A DNA stretch of 58,181 bases from an uncultured Clostridia bacterium (GTDB taxonomy: Bacteria > Bacillota > Clostridia > Lachnospirales > CAG-274), in NCBI GenBank assembly GCA_944376805.1, contig CALWDX010000015.1, positions 1 to 58,181 of the forward strand, in the 5' to 3' direction. The translations under genes were made by a program, and so were the position numbers. Positions 1 to 8,530 of this stretch are shown here, one piece after another. The first letter of the stretch is position 1, and every line of letters begins with the position of its first letter. A model generated the notes under the pieces. The model was not told the DNA's origin. It ran no database searches and was given only the letters and a program-made list of their open reading frames with translations.

Positions 1-1094
1 TGGTCTTTTATCTCTTGTGGTTTATCTTTTGATTGGTCTTTTGGTTCCTCAACTTGTTGTTTTAATTCTTCCTCTTCTTCTATTTCTTCAAGATATAAGG
101 CTTTTAAAAATACTGTTTGACTAAGCATTTCATGTACTTCTTCGTAATCTTTATTTATAGAAAACTTAATTTTAAATCCTTTATCTCTTATTATTTCAAT
201 AGAATCTTCTGATACTACATTTTCTGGTTGGTAAACAATATTCTCTGCTATGTTTTGTAAGTTATGTACTATTGTATAAGAACGAATATTTTCCATTTCA
301 CAACCATCAACAAAATAAATAGTTGCTTTATATCTTTTTAAAATATAAGGTTTTAATTCAAAATTTTTTAAATATATAGTAGAATTTATAACTTCATGTA
401 TTTGGTCATAAGAAACCTCTGTAGCAATTACAAATTTAAAACCATCTTTTTTGATTATTTCTTCAGATTTTTCATCTGTAACATCTTTAGGTATAGTATG
501 CATTATTTCCCCAAAGTCTTTTAAATGATTTATAACATTAAATGCTCTTATATTTTCCATACCACTTTCTTCTTCAAAATATAAGTGACATTCAAATTTA
601 TTATGAAAGTTAAGTGTATCAATATTTTCACTTTTTTCTTCTTGTTTAACTGATTTACTAGTTTGAGCTGTATTTTCTTCTCGTGCTTCTTCTTCACCTT
701 TTAGAACACTTAAAAATGATTTTATTCTTTTAATAATTTCTGTTGGGTCTGAATCTGCTTCACCACCATTGGCTATTTTATCAAGTTCATTTTTTATAAA
801 ATCCATACCTTCAAGAACTAAATCTGTAAGTGTTGAATAATTAACATCTAATGGATTCTCTTCTCTTAAAAAGAAAAATAAATCTTCTGTAGCGTGAGCT
901 GTTTTAGAAATATTTTCATACATCATCATAGCCGCAGAACCTTTAACTGTGTGCATTATTCTAAATATTTCATTAATATTATCCATAGAATAACCATCTT
1001 CACACTCTATTATTAACTGTTCCAACTGGTCTACAAGTTGGTTCATTTCAAATATAAACATATCTAGCATAGATTCTCTTGAAAAATCTGCCAC
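1..1094 (-). CDS. cheA: Chemotaxis histidine kinase CheA, N-terminal part (runs off the window)
   Basis: CheA phosphorylates CheY and CheB in response to chemoreceptors at the inner face of the membrane. The window holds about 364 N-terminal residues; the dimerisation, ATPase and CheW-like domains lie beyond base 1. The start is a GTG at 1094, preceded in frame by a TAG and at 10 bases by AAAGGA, giving MADFSRESML. A P1/Hpt domain follows, with the phospho-accepting histidine in HTVKGSAAM (His48). After a charged linker come two similar P2-type domains at about 166-246 and 255-335, each with MENIR near its start, then an acidic linker. cheR lies immediately upstream. Identification of the family is firm; the P2 assignment rests on position and pattern. 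Confidence 0.93.
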   Translation of the reverse strand, partial: MADFSRESMLDMFIFEMNQLVDQLEQLIIECEDGYSMDNINEIFRIMHTVKGSAAMMMYENISKTAHATEDLFFFLREENPLDVNYSTLTDLVLEGMDFIKNELDKIANGGEADSDPTEIIKRIKSFLSVLKGEEEAREENTAQTSKSVKQEEKSENIDTLNFHNKFECHLYFEEESGMENIRAFNVINHLKDFGEIMHTIPKDVTDEKSEEIIKKDGFKFVIATEVSYDQIHEVINSTIYLKNFELKPYILKRYKATIYFVDGCEMENIRSYTIVHNLQNIAENIVYQPENVVSEDSIEIIRDKGFKIKFSINKDYEEVHEMLSQTVFLKALYLEEIEEEEELKQQVEEPKDQSKDKPQEIKD

Positions 1095-1180
1095 TTTCTA
1101 TCAATCCTTTCTCTTTTTAAATACAATTACTGTTTATAATAAATTTTTATTAATTTAACTATTTTTAATACCCCTATTTT

Positions 1181-1208
1181 ATTATATCAAATTTTTATAA
1201 AAAATCAA
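1181..1208 (-). promoter_or_regulatory. Promoter of cheA
   Basis: On the minus strand a TTGATT (-35, 1203-1208) is followed after 16 bases by TATAAT (-10, 1181-1186). The -10 is preceded by TGA, an extended -10 arrangement. It starts just after the cheR stop, so cheA can be transcribed on its own with a leader of roughly 80 bases. Confidence 0.6.
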
Positions 1209-1217
1209 ATAATGTAG

Positions 1218-2030
1218 TTATATTTTTCTATATACTGCTGGCATAATATATTCATAGTTTGTTTCTATATTATTTAATGTTTCAGAATGACCTATAAAAA
1301 GGTAAGCTCCTTTTTCTGATGCATCATAAAACTTTTTAATTAAATTTGTTCTTGTAACATCATCAAAATAAATCATTACATTTCTACAAAATATAACTTG
1401 AAATTTTCTTTTAAATGGAAACTTATTTTCCATTAAATTAAATTTTCTATAAGTTATACTTTTTTTAATATCATCTATAACTTCAACTTGACTATCATTA
1501 ATAGGTTTAAAATAATTTTTTTTCCAATCTTCACTAAGTGGTCTTATTTGGTCTTTTGTATAAATTCCTCTTATAGCTTTTTTTAAAATAGATGTAGATA
1601 TGTCTGTTGCAAGAAGTTCTGTATCCCAATTCCCTTTATTTCTAAAATAATCTTTTAATATCATTTCTAATGTATAAGACTCTTCTCCTGATGAACAACC
1701 AGCACACCAAATTCTCACATCTCTATCTTTTGATGTAGACTCTATATAAGGTAATACAACATTTTTCAAATATTCAAAATGGTCAACTTCTCTCATAAAA
1801 AATGTATGATTAGTAGTCATTTTATCTATAAAAGTGCTAGATGCCATTCCTGTTTTGTCATTTATTAAGTAATCATAATATTGTGTAAATGAATTAAACC
1901 CTTTTTTATCTAATATATTTCTTAATCTTGAATATACTAAAGATTTTTTATCAACAGATAAGCTAATACCATAGTTATTTTTTATATACTCACTAATAAT
2001 AGAAAACTCCTTATCCGTCATATCTTGCAT
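1218..2030 (-). CDS. cheR: Chemoreceptor glutamate methyltransferase CheR
   Basis: CheR transfers methyl groups from S-adenosylmethionine to glutamates of chemoreceptors, the adaptation step of chemotaxis. The 270-residue product has the usual length. An N-terminal helical domain carries TTNHTFFMRE (72-81). The SAM pocket is seen as WCAGCSSGEE (108-117) and ATDIST (141-146), and the conserved FCRNVMIYF is at 214-222. There is no C-terminal TPR or pentapeptide extension, so this is the short soluble form. The start ATG at 2030 has GGGTGAT a few bases upstream. It precedes cheA on the same strand, though cheA has its own promoter. Confidence 0.95.
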   Translation of the reverse strand: MQDMTDKEFSIISEYIKNNYGISLSVDKKSLVYSRLRNILDKKGFNSFTQYYDYLINDKTGMASSTFIDKMTTNHTFFMREVDHFEYLKNVVLPYIESTSKDRDVRIWCAGCSSGEESYTLEMILKDYFRNKGNWDTELLATDISTSILKKAIRGIYTKDQIRPLSEDWKKNYFKPINDSQVEVIDDIKKSITYRKFNLMENKFPFKRKFQVIFCRNVMIYFDDVTRTNLIKKFYDASEKGAYLFIGHSETLNNIETNYEYIMPAVYRKI

Positions 2031-2075
2031 TTAACATCACCCAATTCTCTTTTTTTAATTATAGTCATTACATTA

Positions 2076-2104
2076 ATTATACATAAAATTAGTAAATATG
2101 TCGA
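2076..2104 (-). promoter_or_regulatory. Promoter of cheR
   Basis: TCGACA (-35, 2099-2104) and TATAAT (-10, 2076-2081) are 17 bases apart on the minus strand, about 45 bases upstream of the cheR start. The same TCGACATAT string serves as -35 region for purK, which may be chance. Confidence 0.5.
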
Positions 2105-2187
2105 TAGTAATATTTAATAATTTAAACTTTTTTTGTTATAAAGTATTTTTATCATAAAAGATATTTAATGATATTATTATAATTTAA

Positions 2188-2216
2188 TTGAAAAAAAATA
2201 TTAATTATTATATAAT
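2188..2216 (+). promoter_or_regulatory. Promoter of deoD
   Basis: TTGAAA (2188-2193) and TATAAT (2211-2216) are separated by 17 bases, some 40 bases upstream of the deoD start codon. This is a near-consensus vegetative sigma-A promoter. Confidence 0.65.
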
Positions 2217-2254
2217 TACAATATACTAACTAAATATATAAAGGAGTTGATTAT

Positions 2255-2956
2255 ATGAAACATACCCCTCACATAAACCAAACTGCTGAAATAGCAGAAA
2301 CTATTCTTTTACCTGGTGACCCTTTAAGAGCAAAATTTATAGCTGAAAATTTTTTAGAAAATCCTATTCAATTTAATGCTGTAAGAGGAGCTTTAGGATA
2401 TACTGGCACATATAATGGTAAGAAAATATCTATTATGGGTACTGGTATGGGTATGCCTAGTATTGGTATATATTCTTATGAACTTATAAAAACATTTGGA
2501 GTTAAAAATCTTATAAGAATAGGTTCTTGTGGTGCTTTAAGCAAAGATTTAGCAGTATATGATATAGTTTTTGGTATGTCTGCTTCTACTGATTCAAACT
2601 TTGCTAGCCAATATCAATTACCAGGAACTTTTGCTCCTACTTGTAGTTATAAACTTTTAGAAAAAGCTAAAAATATAGCTGATAGTAAAAATATTCCTGT
2701 TCATATTGGAAATATTTTATCTAGCGACATCTTCTATTCTGAATTTAAAGATGCTCATAATTTATGGGCTAAAATGGGTGTTTTAGCTGTAGAAATGGAA
2801 GCAGCAGCTTTATATATGAATGCAGCCAGACTTGGTGCTAATTCACTTTGTATATTAACAGTTAGTGACCATATAATGACTGGTGAAGAAATATCTGCTG
2901 AAAAACGCGAAAAAACATTTACTAAAATGATGGAAATAGCATTATCTATGGCATAA
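2255..2956 (+). CDS. deoD: Purine-nucleoside phosphorylase, DeoD type
   Basis: Cytosolic enzyme of purine salvage that splits purine (deoxy)ribonucleosides with phosphate into base and (deoxy)ribose-1-phosphate. At 233 residues it has the length of the hexameric DeoD family rather than the trimeric PNP family. Recognisable motifs are GDPLRA (21-26), MGTGMGMPS (61-69), RIGSCGAL (88-95), VEMEAAALY (179-187) and the catalytic Asp in SDHI (204-207). AAGGAG sits 8 bases before the ATG. It is a single-gene unit with its own promoter and a strong terminator; no deoxyribose-phosphate genes are adjacent. Confidence 0.96.
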   Translation: MKHTPHINQTAEIAETILLPGDPLRAKFIAENFLENPIQFNAVRGALGYTGTYNGKKISIMGTGMGMPSIGIYSYELIKTFGVKNLIRIGSCGALSKDLAVYDIVFGMSASTDSNFASQYQLPGTFAPTCSYKLLEKAKNIADSKNIPVHIGNILSSDIFYSEFKDAHNLWAKMGVLAVEMEAAALYMNAARLGANSLCILTVSDHIMTGEEISAEKREKTFTKMMEIALSMA

Positions 2957-2976
2957 TTTATCTAAATATTATAAAT

Positions 2977-3014
2977 AAAAAAACTATGTTTAATAAATTA
3001 AACATAGTTTTTTT
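2977..3014. terminator. Bidirectional terminator between deoD and the 3D-domain gene
   Basis: A perfect 16-bp inverted repeat (arms 2977-2992 and 2999-3014, 6-base loop) with A-runs and T-runs at its flanks lies between two convergent genes. It can act as an intrinsic terminator in both directions. Confidence 0.85.
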
Positions 3015-3021
3015 AAATTTT

Positions 3022-4266
3022 TTAAGCAACTTTGTCACCTAAAACATACACATTTACATTTCTTACACCATATTTTTTAGCATCTTCATAATCATCTAAA
3101 AATACATCTATTTTATTACCTTTTATAGCACTTCCAGTATCACCAGCAATAGCATAGCCATAACCTTCTATATAAAGTTCAGTACCAAAAGGAATAATGC
3201 TTGTATCTACAGCTACTATACCTTTTTTAGCTTTCATACCAGATGCTGTTAAACCATAACCTTCATCACCTGGTTTTTTACCTGTAGATTCCATTCCAGC
3301 TGTATATGCTGTAGATTTCATATTTATTTTATTATTTACAACAAAAGTACCTTTTTCTGTTTTTATTGTATTAAGTTTTTTCTTAGTACCTTTTTCTATA
3401 ATTTCTGTAATAGGTTGTTTTGTTACTTTTTCTTCTATAATTTCTTGAGATTGTAACTCATCTTTTTTATATATTTCTTTTGTTTTTATTTCTTTTATAC
3501 CATTTTCACCTTTTGTTTTTACGTTAGTTGTTCCTTCTAATAAATTAGAATTTTCAACTGTTTTTGTTTCAAAAGGTATTTCCTGCTTTGTAACTTTTAT
3601 TTCTTCTTTTAAAGATGCTAATTTTATAATCATACCATCTTTAACATCAGCTGCTGAACTTTGCCCCTCTTCAAGATAAACTTGTTTACCTGTTTCCTCC
3701 ATAAATTCATTTACAGCAACTCCAACTCTAGCATTATTTACTATAAATGGAATTTCTTCTTTATTATCTACAACAAACTTAACTTTTTCAGCACGGTTAA
3801 CTTCTATATCCATATCTTTATCAATTAATGTATCAACAGGTACACTAACTATGTCTTTTTCATATATATTGATATTTTCTCTTTTAAGTAAATCTGAAAC
3901 TTTCATATCTCTAGCTTTATATACATTTAATTTACCATCTACAGTAAGTTTAATTGTATATGCACGATTAATTTTTATAGACATATCTTCATCAATAACT
4001 TCATCTGGATTTACATTTATTTTATCTTCTGGAGATAAATCAATATCTTCATATTTTAAAAACTTAGAAACTGTTTTTTTAGGTGTTTTTAATTCATATT
4101 CTTTTCCATCATCTATAACTACTTTAATAGTATAAAAACTTTCAGCATAAGCAGTAAGACTTCCTGTAAAAGTAGATAAACCTAAAACAAGTCCTGTAAA
4201 CATATGAATTTTTTTAACTTTAGCTTTATTAAGTTTAAAAACATTGTTGCATAAATTTTTCGTCAT
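3022..4266 (-). CDS. Secreted cell-wall protein with DUF348, G5 and C-terminal 3D domains (YabE-like)
   Basis: An exported protein of 414 residues resembling B. subtilis YabE and related resuscitation factors, probably a peptidoglycan-active enzyme (the 3D domain resembles the lytic transglycosylase MltA fold). The N-terminus is basic, with a hydrophobic signal or anchor segment at about 21-41 ending TAYAES. Ubiquitin-like DUF348 repeats occupy about 45-210, each containing a DxD[MI][DS]I[KE][IV]NRA-like stretch (100 and 158). A G5-like segment spans about 217-290. The 3D domain covers about 316-412, with Asp354, Asp376 and Asp387 as the candidate aspartates. A strong AGGAGG precedes the ATG. 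Catalytic activity is inferred from the family. Confidence 0.88.
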   Translation of the reverse strand: MTKNLCNNVFKLNKAKVKKIHMFTGLVLGLSTFTGSLTAYAESFYTIKVVIDDGKEYELKTPKKTVSKFLKYEDIDLSPEDKINVNPDEVIDEDMSIKINRAYTIKLTVDGKLNVYKARDMKVSDLLKRENINIYEKDIVSVPVDTLIDKDMDIEVNRAEKVKFVVDNKEEIPFIVNNARVGVAVNEFMEETGKQVYLEEGQSSAADVKDGMIIKLASLKEEIKVTKQEIPFETKTVENSNLLEGTTNVKTKGENGIKEIKTKEIYKKDELQSQEIIEEKVTKQPITEIIEKGTKKKLNTIKTEKGTFVVNNKINMKSTAYTAGMESTGKKPGDEGYGLTASGMKAKKGIVAVDTSIIPFGTELYIEGYGYAIAGDTGSAIKGNKIDVFLDDYEDAKKYGVRNVNVYVLGDKVA

Positions 4267-4283
4267 TAATATTTCCTCCTGTG

Positions 4284-4335
4284 CAGGTTTAAAGATACAA
4301 TTATATTATTAACAATTATTAAATTTTTAAACCTG
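4284..4335 (-). promoter_or_regulatory. Leader dyad upstream of the 3D-domain gene
   Basis: The leader RNA carries CAGGTTTAAA and its exact complement (4326-4335 and 4284-4293), separated by 32 bases. The downstream arm ends 3 bases before the AGGAGG ribosome-binding site. It may fold next to the SD and modulate initiation. I looked for conserved c-di-AMP riboswitch elements, which often precede such genes, and did not see them. Confidence 0.35.
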
Positions 4336-4388
4336 TTTATTAAGATTTATTAACAGAGATGTAACCTTCTCATAACACCTCAGATAAT

Positions 4389-4417
4389 ATCTTAACATAT
4401 TTGTAATATTTACGCAA
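4389..4417 (-). promoter_or_regulatory. Promoter of the 3D-domain gene
   Basis: TTGCGT (4412-4417) and TAAGAT (4389-4394) are 17 bases apart on the minus strand. The start point would give a leader of about 115 bases that includes the 10-bp dyad at 4284-4335. Confidence 0.45.
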
Positions 4418-4431
4418 CATATTTTTACTAT

Positions 4432-5193
4432 TTATTTTAGACAAAAAAAGTTTTTAGTTGTTTCTAATATTATTTTTTCAACTTTTTCTACTTCTATTTG
4501 TTTTATTTCAGCAATTTTTTCAACAACATATTTTAAATTTTGTGAATTATTTCTAGTACCTCTTACAGGAACTGGAGCTAAATATGGAGCATCTGTTTCT
4601 ATTAAAATATACTCTAATGGTATATTTTCAACTACATTTATTAATTTATTAGCATTTTTAAATGTTAAAACTCCTCCTACACCTATATAAAAGCCTAATT
4701 TTATATATTCAAGTGCCATTTCTAAGCTACCAGAATAAGCGTGGACTACCCCTTTTCTTACTTTACTATCTTTTATTATATCAAAAACTTCTTGGCTAGC
4801 TTCTCTTGAATGAATTATTACAGGTTTTGTAATATTTTCACAAATTTTTAATTGTTTTTTAAAAACTTCTCTTTGAATATCCCTTGGAGAAAAATCATAA
4901 TGAAAATCAAGACCTATTTCACCTAAAGCTACAACTTTTTTATGCTGTAACCATTTTTCTAAAGTTTTATAGTCTTCTTCTTTTAATTTTATAGCTTCAT
5001 GTGGGTGAACACCTACACTAGCATATACAAAATCATATTTTTCTGCCATTTGTATACTCTTATAAGAAGACTTCATATCTACTCCTATATTTACAACATA
5101 ACCTACATTGTGATTTTTTAAATTTAATAATAATTCTTCTCTATCTTCATTAAAATTTTTATCATCATAGTGTGCATGTGAATCAAAATACAT
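4432..5193 (-). CDS. tatD: TatD-family metal-dependent hydrolase (putative DNase)
   Basis: A 253-residue TIM-barrel amidohydrolase of the TatD/YcfH family, reported to be a divalent-metal-dependent 3'-5' exonuclease or deoxyribonuclease. The metal-binding HAH is at residues 6-8, GEIGLDFHYD holds the conserved Glu, VIIHSREA and GVVHAYSGS follow, and IETDAPYLAP is near the C-terminus. It starts 1 base after the metG stop, with GGAGGT inside the end of metG, so the two genes are translationally coupled. The metG-tatD pair is conserved in many Firmicutes. The physiological substrate is uncertain. Confidence 0.93.
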   Translation of the reverse strand: MYFDSHAHYDDKNFNEDREELLLNLKNHNVGYVVNIGVDMKSSYKSIQMAEKYDFVYASVGVHPHEAIKLKEEDYKTLEKWLQHKKVVALGEIGLDFHYDFSPRDIQREVFKKQLKICENITKPVIIHSREASQEVFDIIKDSKVRKGVVHAYSGSLEMALEYIKLGFYIGVGGVLTFKNANKLINVVENIPLEYILIETDAPYLAPVPVRGTRNNSQNLKYVVEKIAEIKQIEVEKVEKIILETTKNFFCLK

Positions 5194-5194
5194 T

Positions 5195-7168
5195 TTATTT
5201 TACCTCCGCACCACTTTTAATAATATTTTCACTATCTTCTACTGTTATTATTTTTAAATTGTTATCATTATCACTAGCAGCTAAAATCATACCTTCTGAA
5301 ACTTCACCACAAAGTTTAGCAGGTTTTAAATTTGTAAGAACTACAACTCTTTTTCCAACCATTTCTTCTGGTGTGTAATAATTAGCTATGCCAGAAATAA
5401 TTTGTATAACTTTATCACCTATTTTTACTTGAGATTTTAAAAGTTTATTAGATTTTTTTATTTTTTCACATTCTAATACTTCACCTATTTTAAAATCCAT
5501 TTTTAAAAAGTCTTCAAAACCTATTTGTTCTTTTTCTTCTGTTTTATTTTCTGTTTTTGTTTCTTCCTTATTATTGACTTTAGCTTTTGTAGCCTCTATC
5601 ATAGCATCTAATTGTTCAAGTTCCTTTTCTATATCAATTCTTGGGAAAATAACATTACCTTTTGTAATAGAAAAATCTTTTTGTAATAAACCAAATTGTT
5701 TTGTACTATCCCAACTTAATAAACTATTATCTTTAATAGATAACTGTTCAAATATTGCTTTAGAAGTATTAGGCATAGCTGGTGTAATAAGTATACCTAT
5801 TATTCTTAAAGATTCTGCTAAAGTATACATAACATTTGCAAGTTTATTTTTATTTGCTTCATCTTTAGCTAATACCCAAGGAGTTGTTTCATCTATATAT
5901 TTATTAACTCTTCTTACTAAATTCCATATTTCTGTTAATGCATTACTAAATTGCATTTTATCCATATATTCTTCTACTTTTATAATAATATCATTTGAAA
6001 AGTCTTTTATATTTTTTTCACTTTCATCATCACTATCTATAAATATTGGTAAAGTTCCTCCAAAATATTTATCTATCATACCAACTGTACGAGATAATAA
6101 ATTACCTAAATCATTAGCTAAATCAAAATTTATTCTTTCTATAAGTGATTTATTTGTAAAATTCCCATCTTGTCCAAAAGCAACTTCTCTAAGTAAGAAA
6201 TATCTAATAGCATCTACTCCATATCTATCTACTAAAACTTTAGGGTCTACTACATTACCTTTAGACTTGCTCATTTTACCACCATCTATGAGTAACCAGC
6301 CGTGACCAAATATTTGTTTTGGTAATGGTAAATCTAAAGCCATAAGCATTGCTGGCCAAATAATAGTGTGAAATCTTACAATTTCTTTACCTACAACATG
6401 TATATCTGCTGGCCAATACTTTTTAAAATCACTATCATCATCTGAACTATAACCAAGAGCAGAAATATAGTTTGATAAAGCATCTATCCAAACATAAACT
6501 ACATGGTCTGTATCAAATTCTACTGGTATACCCCATTTGAAAGATGTTCTTGATACACATAAGTCTTCAAGTCCTGGACGTAAAAAATTATTTAACATTT
6601 CATTTTTTCTAGATGCAGGGCTTATAAAATCATCATTTTCTTCTATATGTTTGATAAGTCTATCTTGATATTTACTAAGTCTAAAGAAATAACTTTCTTC
6701 CTTTACATTATTAACTTCTCTACCACAATCTGGACATTTTTCATCTTTTAATTGACTTTCTGTAAAAAATGTTTCACAAGGTGTACAATATAACCCCTCA
6801 TAATGCCCCTTATAAATATCCCCTTTATAATATAAAGCTTTAAATATTTTTTGAACTGTCTTTATATGTTTTTCATCTGTTGTTCTAATATAATAATCAT
6901 AATCTATATTTAAAAGTTTCCATAAATCTTTTATATGATTTGTTATATGGTCTACATATTCTTTAGGTGAAATTCCTTTTTGTTTTGCACTTTCTTCTAT
7001 TTTTTGCCCGTGCTCATCTGAACCAGTTAAAAATTTTACATCATAACCACGCATTTTTTTATATCTAGCCATTGTATCTGTAGCAATAGTTGTATAAGAA
7101 TGTCCTATGTGTAAATAATTATTTGTATAATAAATAGGTGTTGTTATATAAAATTTTTCTTTATCCAT
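5195..7168 (-). CDS. metG: Methionine--tRNA ligase with C-terminal tRNA-binding domain
   Basis: Charges tRNA-Met, both initiator and elongator. Class I signatures are HIGH at 20-23 and KMSKS at 298-302. The zinc knuckle is of the one-zinc type (Cys128, Cys131, Cys145, Cys148: CTPC and CPDC). The anticodon-binding helical domain follows at about 350-520. An EMAP/Trbp111-like OB fold occupies the last ~105 residues after a Lys/Glu-rich linker (about 525-550), giving the common 657-residue bacterial form. GGAGG precedes the ATG. It is first in an operon with tatD. I see no T-box leader; the upstream region holds only a promoter. Confidence 0.97.
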   Translation of the reverse strand: MDKEKFYITTPIYYTNNYLHIGHSYTTIATDTMARYKKMRGYDVKFLTGSDEHGQKIEESAKQKGISPKEYVDHITNHIKDLWKLLNIDYDYYIRTTDEKHIKTVQKIFKALYYKGDIYKGHYEGLYCTPCETFFTESQLKDEKCPDCGREVNNVKEESYFFRLSKYQDRLIKHIEENDDFISPASRKNEMLNNFLRPGLEDLCVSRTSFKWGIPVEFDTDHVVYVWIDALSNYISALGYSSDDDSDFKKYWPADIHVVGKEIVRFHTIIWPAMLMALDLPLPKQIFGHGWLLIDGGKMSKSKGNVVDPKVLVDRYGVDAIRYFLLREVAFGQDGNFTNKSLIERINFDLANDLGNLLSRTVGMIDKYFGGTLPIFIDSDDESEKNIKDFSNDIIIKVEEYMDKMQFSNALTEIWNLVRRVNKYIDETTPWVLAKDEANKNKLANVMYTLAESLRIIGILITPAMPNTSKAIFEQLSIKDNSLLSWDSTKQFGLLQKDFSITKGNVIFPRIDIEKELEQLDAMIEATKAKVNNKEETKTENKTEEKEQIGFEDFLKMDFKIGEVLECEKIKKSNKLLKSQVKIGDKVIQIISGIANYYTPEEMVGKRVVVLTNLKPAKLCGEVSEGMILAASDNDNNLKIITVEDSENIIKSGAEVK

Positions 7169-7211
7169 ATTTTTTAGCCTCCAATAATTCTTAATTAATA
7201 TAATTTATAAT

Positions 7212-7240
7212 ATTATATATTATTTTTTAGCAAAAAGCAA
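7212..7240 (-). promoter_or_regulatory. Promoter of metG-tatD
   Basis: TTGCTT (7235-7240) and TATAAT (7212-7217) are 17 bases apart on the minus strand. The leader is only about 35 bases, too short for a T-box. Confidence 0.55.
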
Positions 7241-7283
7241 AGTTTTATTAAATACTTTATTAATAATAACTAAATAGAAAATA

Positions 7284-7325
7284 AAAAGTAAAGTGAATTT
7301 TAAACTCAAAACTCACTTTACTTTT
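7284..7325 (-). terminator. Terminator of the GGDEF gene pair
   Basis: A perfect 13-bp inverted repeat (7284-7296 and 7313-7325) overlaps the last base of the downstream GGDEF gene's TGA codon and is followed on the minus strand by a T-rich tract. Confidence 0.75.
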
Positions 7326-8530
7326 CATTTTCTATTTTTCTTCCTTAATTTCTTAAAATTATACATTTGCTCATCTGCTAGTTTTATTATTTCATCTCTT
7401 GATAGTTTATTATCTGGTGAAACTTCTATTACACCATAACTTATAGACGTACTATAAGGTTTGTTAAAAATTTTACTTAAATTTTCAACTCTTTCAAAAC
7501 ATCTAATAACACATTTCATTGTAGCATAAATATCTGTATGTTCAAGCACAACTAAAAATTCATCTCCACCTATTCTTCCTATAACTTTACCTACAAACTC
7601 TGAATTTAATATTTCTGCTACTGCCTTTATATAAAAATCCCCTTCATCATGTCCATAAATATCATTTGTAATTTTTAAACCATCTATATCTATAAATACA
7701 ATACAAAAAAATGGTATACCTTCTAAAATGCTATCTATTTTTTTATAAACACTATCTCTTTTTAAACAAGAAGTAAAATAATCATAATTTGCTTCATCTT
7801 CTAATTTTTTTAATACTATTTCATCTTCTTTTATTTCCTTTTCTATATTTTCAGCTTTAACTACATATAGTTGTAATTTTGAAAATAAATAACTATATAA
7901 CATTATAACAAAAAATTCTATTATTGAACATATTGATGCATTTAGACAAAAAATAATCATTAAATAACTAGCTTTATCTACATATAAATATTTCATTAAT
8001 AACATTAAAAATAAATACATACTGCTTAATATAGATATACAAAACTTTAAATTATTCTTTTCTGCAATAATCATATGTATATATTTTATAGGTGTTAAAA
8101 TAATAAATGGTAATAAGTAAATACTAACTGTTATTAGTGATAATATTGTTATTATTATCATTATTTCAAAATTTTTAGAAACTTGATAAACTGTAGTATT
8201 TATAATTAAAGAATATATACACATATAAATTAATCTTATAGCAAAAAAATTAACACCAAAACATAATGTAACAAAAATATTTTTTATCCATTCATCATTA
8301 TAAATTAATTTAAGTTGTAAGCATATGAATATAAAATATACTATCATTAATAACCATTCATAAATAACATTATCAAATAATAAAATCATTCCTAATGTAA
8401 AACTATTTATAATTACTGCAATATTAATTTTTTTAGTATTTTTACCTACACCTAAAAATAATTTTGATGAATGAAATAGAATAAGATAACAATATATTGT
8501 AAATAATAAAAAACAAACTATTTTTATCAT
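7325..8530 (-). CDS. Membrane-bound GGDEF protein (putative diguanylate cyclase), no I-site
   Basis: Predicted to make c-di-GMP from two GTP molecules at the membrane. Six or more hydrophobic segments fill residues 1-215, followed by a short coiled linker (about 225-247) and a GGDEF domain (about 248-400). The active-site loop GGDEF is intact at 321-325, and FIDIDGLKITND (279-290) supplies the metal and nucleotide region. The positions where the allosteric RxxD I-site would sit read FVGK, so product inhibition is probably absent. It starts directly after the TAG of the upstream GGDEF gene, with AAGGAG inside that gene's end. The sensory input is unknown. Confidence 0.88.
   Translation of the reverse strand: MIKIVCFLLFTIYCYLILFHSSKLFLGVGKNTKKINIAVIINSFTLGMILLFDNVIYEWLLMIVYFIFICLQLKLIYNDEWIKNIFVTLCFGVNFFAIRLIYMCIYSLIINTTVYQVSKNFEIMIIITILSLITVSIYLLPFIILTPIKYIHMIIAEKNNLKFCISILSSMYLFLMLLMKYLYVDKASYLMIIFCLNASICSIIEFFVIMLYSYLFSKLQLYVVKAENIEKEIKEDEIVLKKLEDEANYDYFTSCLKRDSVYKKIDSILEGIPFFCIVFIDIDGLKITNDIYGHDEGDFYIKAVAEILNSEFVGKVIGRIGGDEFLVVLEHTDIYATMKCVIRCFERVENLSKIFNKPYSTSISYGVIEVSPDNKLSRDEIIKLADEQMYNFKKLRKKNRK

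Noticed and set aside
3851..4135. 94-codon plus-strand frame inside the 3D-domain gene
   Set aside because: It lies wholly antisense to a well-supported coding gene, has no SD, and reflects the AT-rich codon use of that gene. Similar antisense frames at 5172, 5574, 8766, 10704, 12398, 17509, 23395, 27752, 30871, 35230, 40937, 47792 and 50303 were rejected for the same reason.
4267..4420. c-di-AMP (ydaO-type) riboswitch upstream of the 3D-domain gene
   Set aside because: Such genes are frequent targets, but I could not find the conserved core elements in the ~115-base leader.
7169..7211. T-box leader for metG
   Set aside because: The distance from the promoter to the ATG is about 35 bases, far too short for a T-box.
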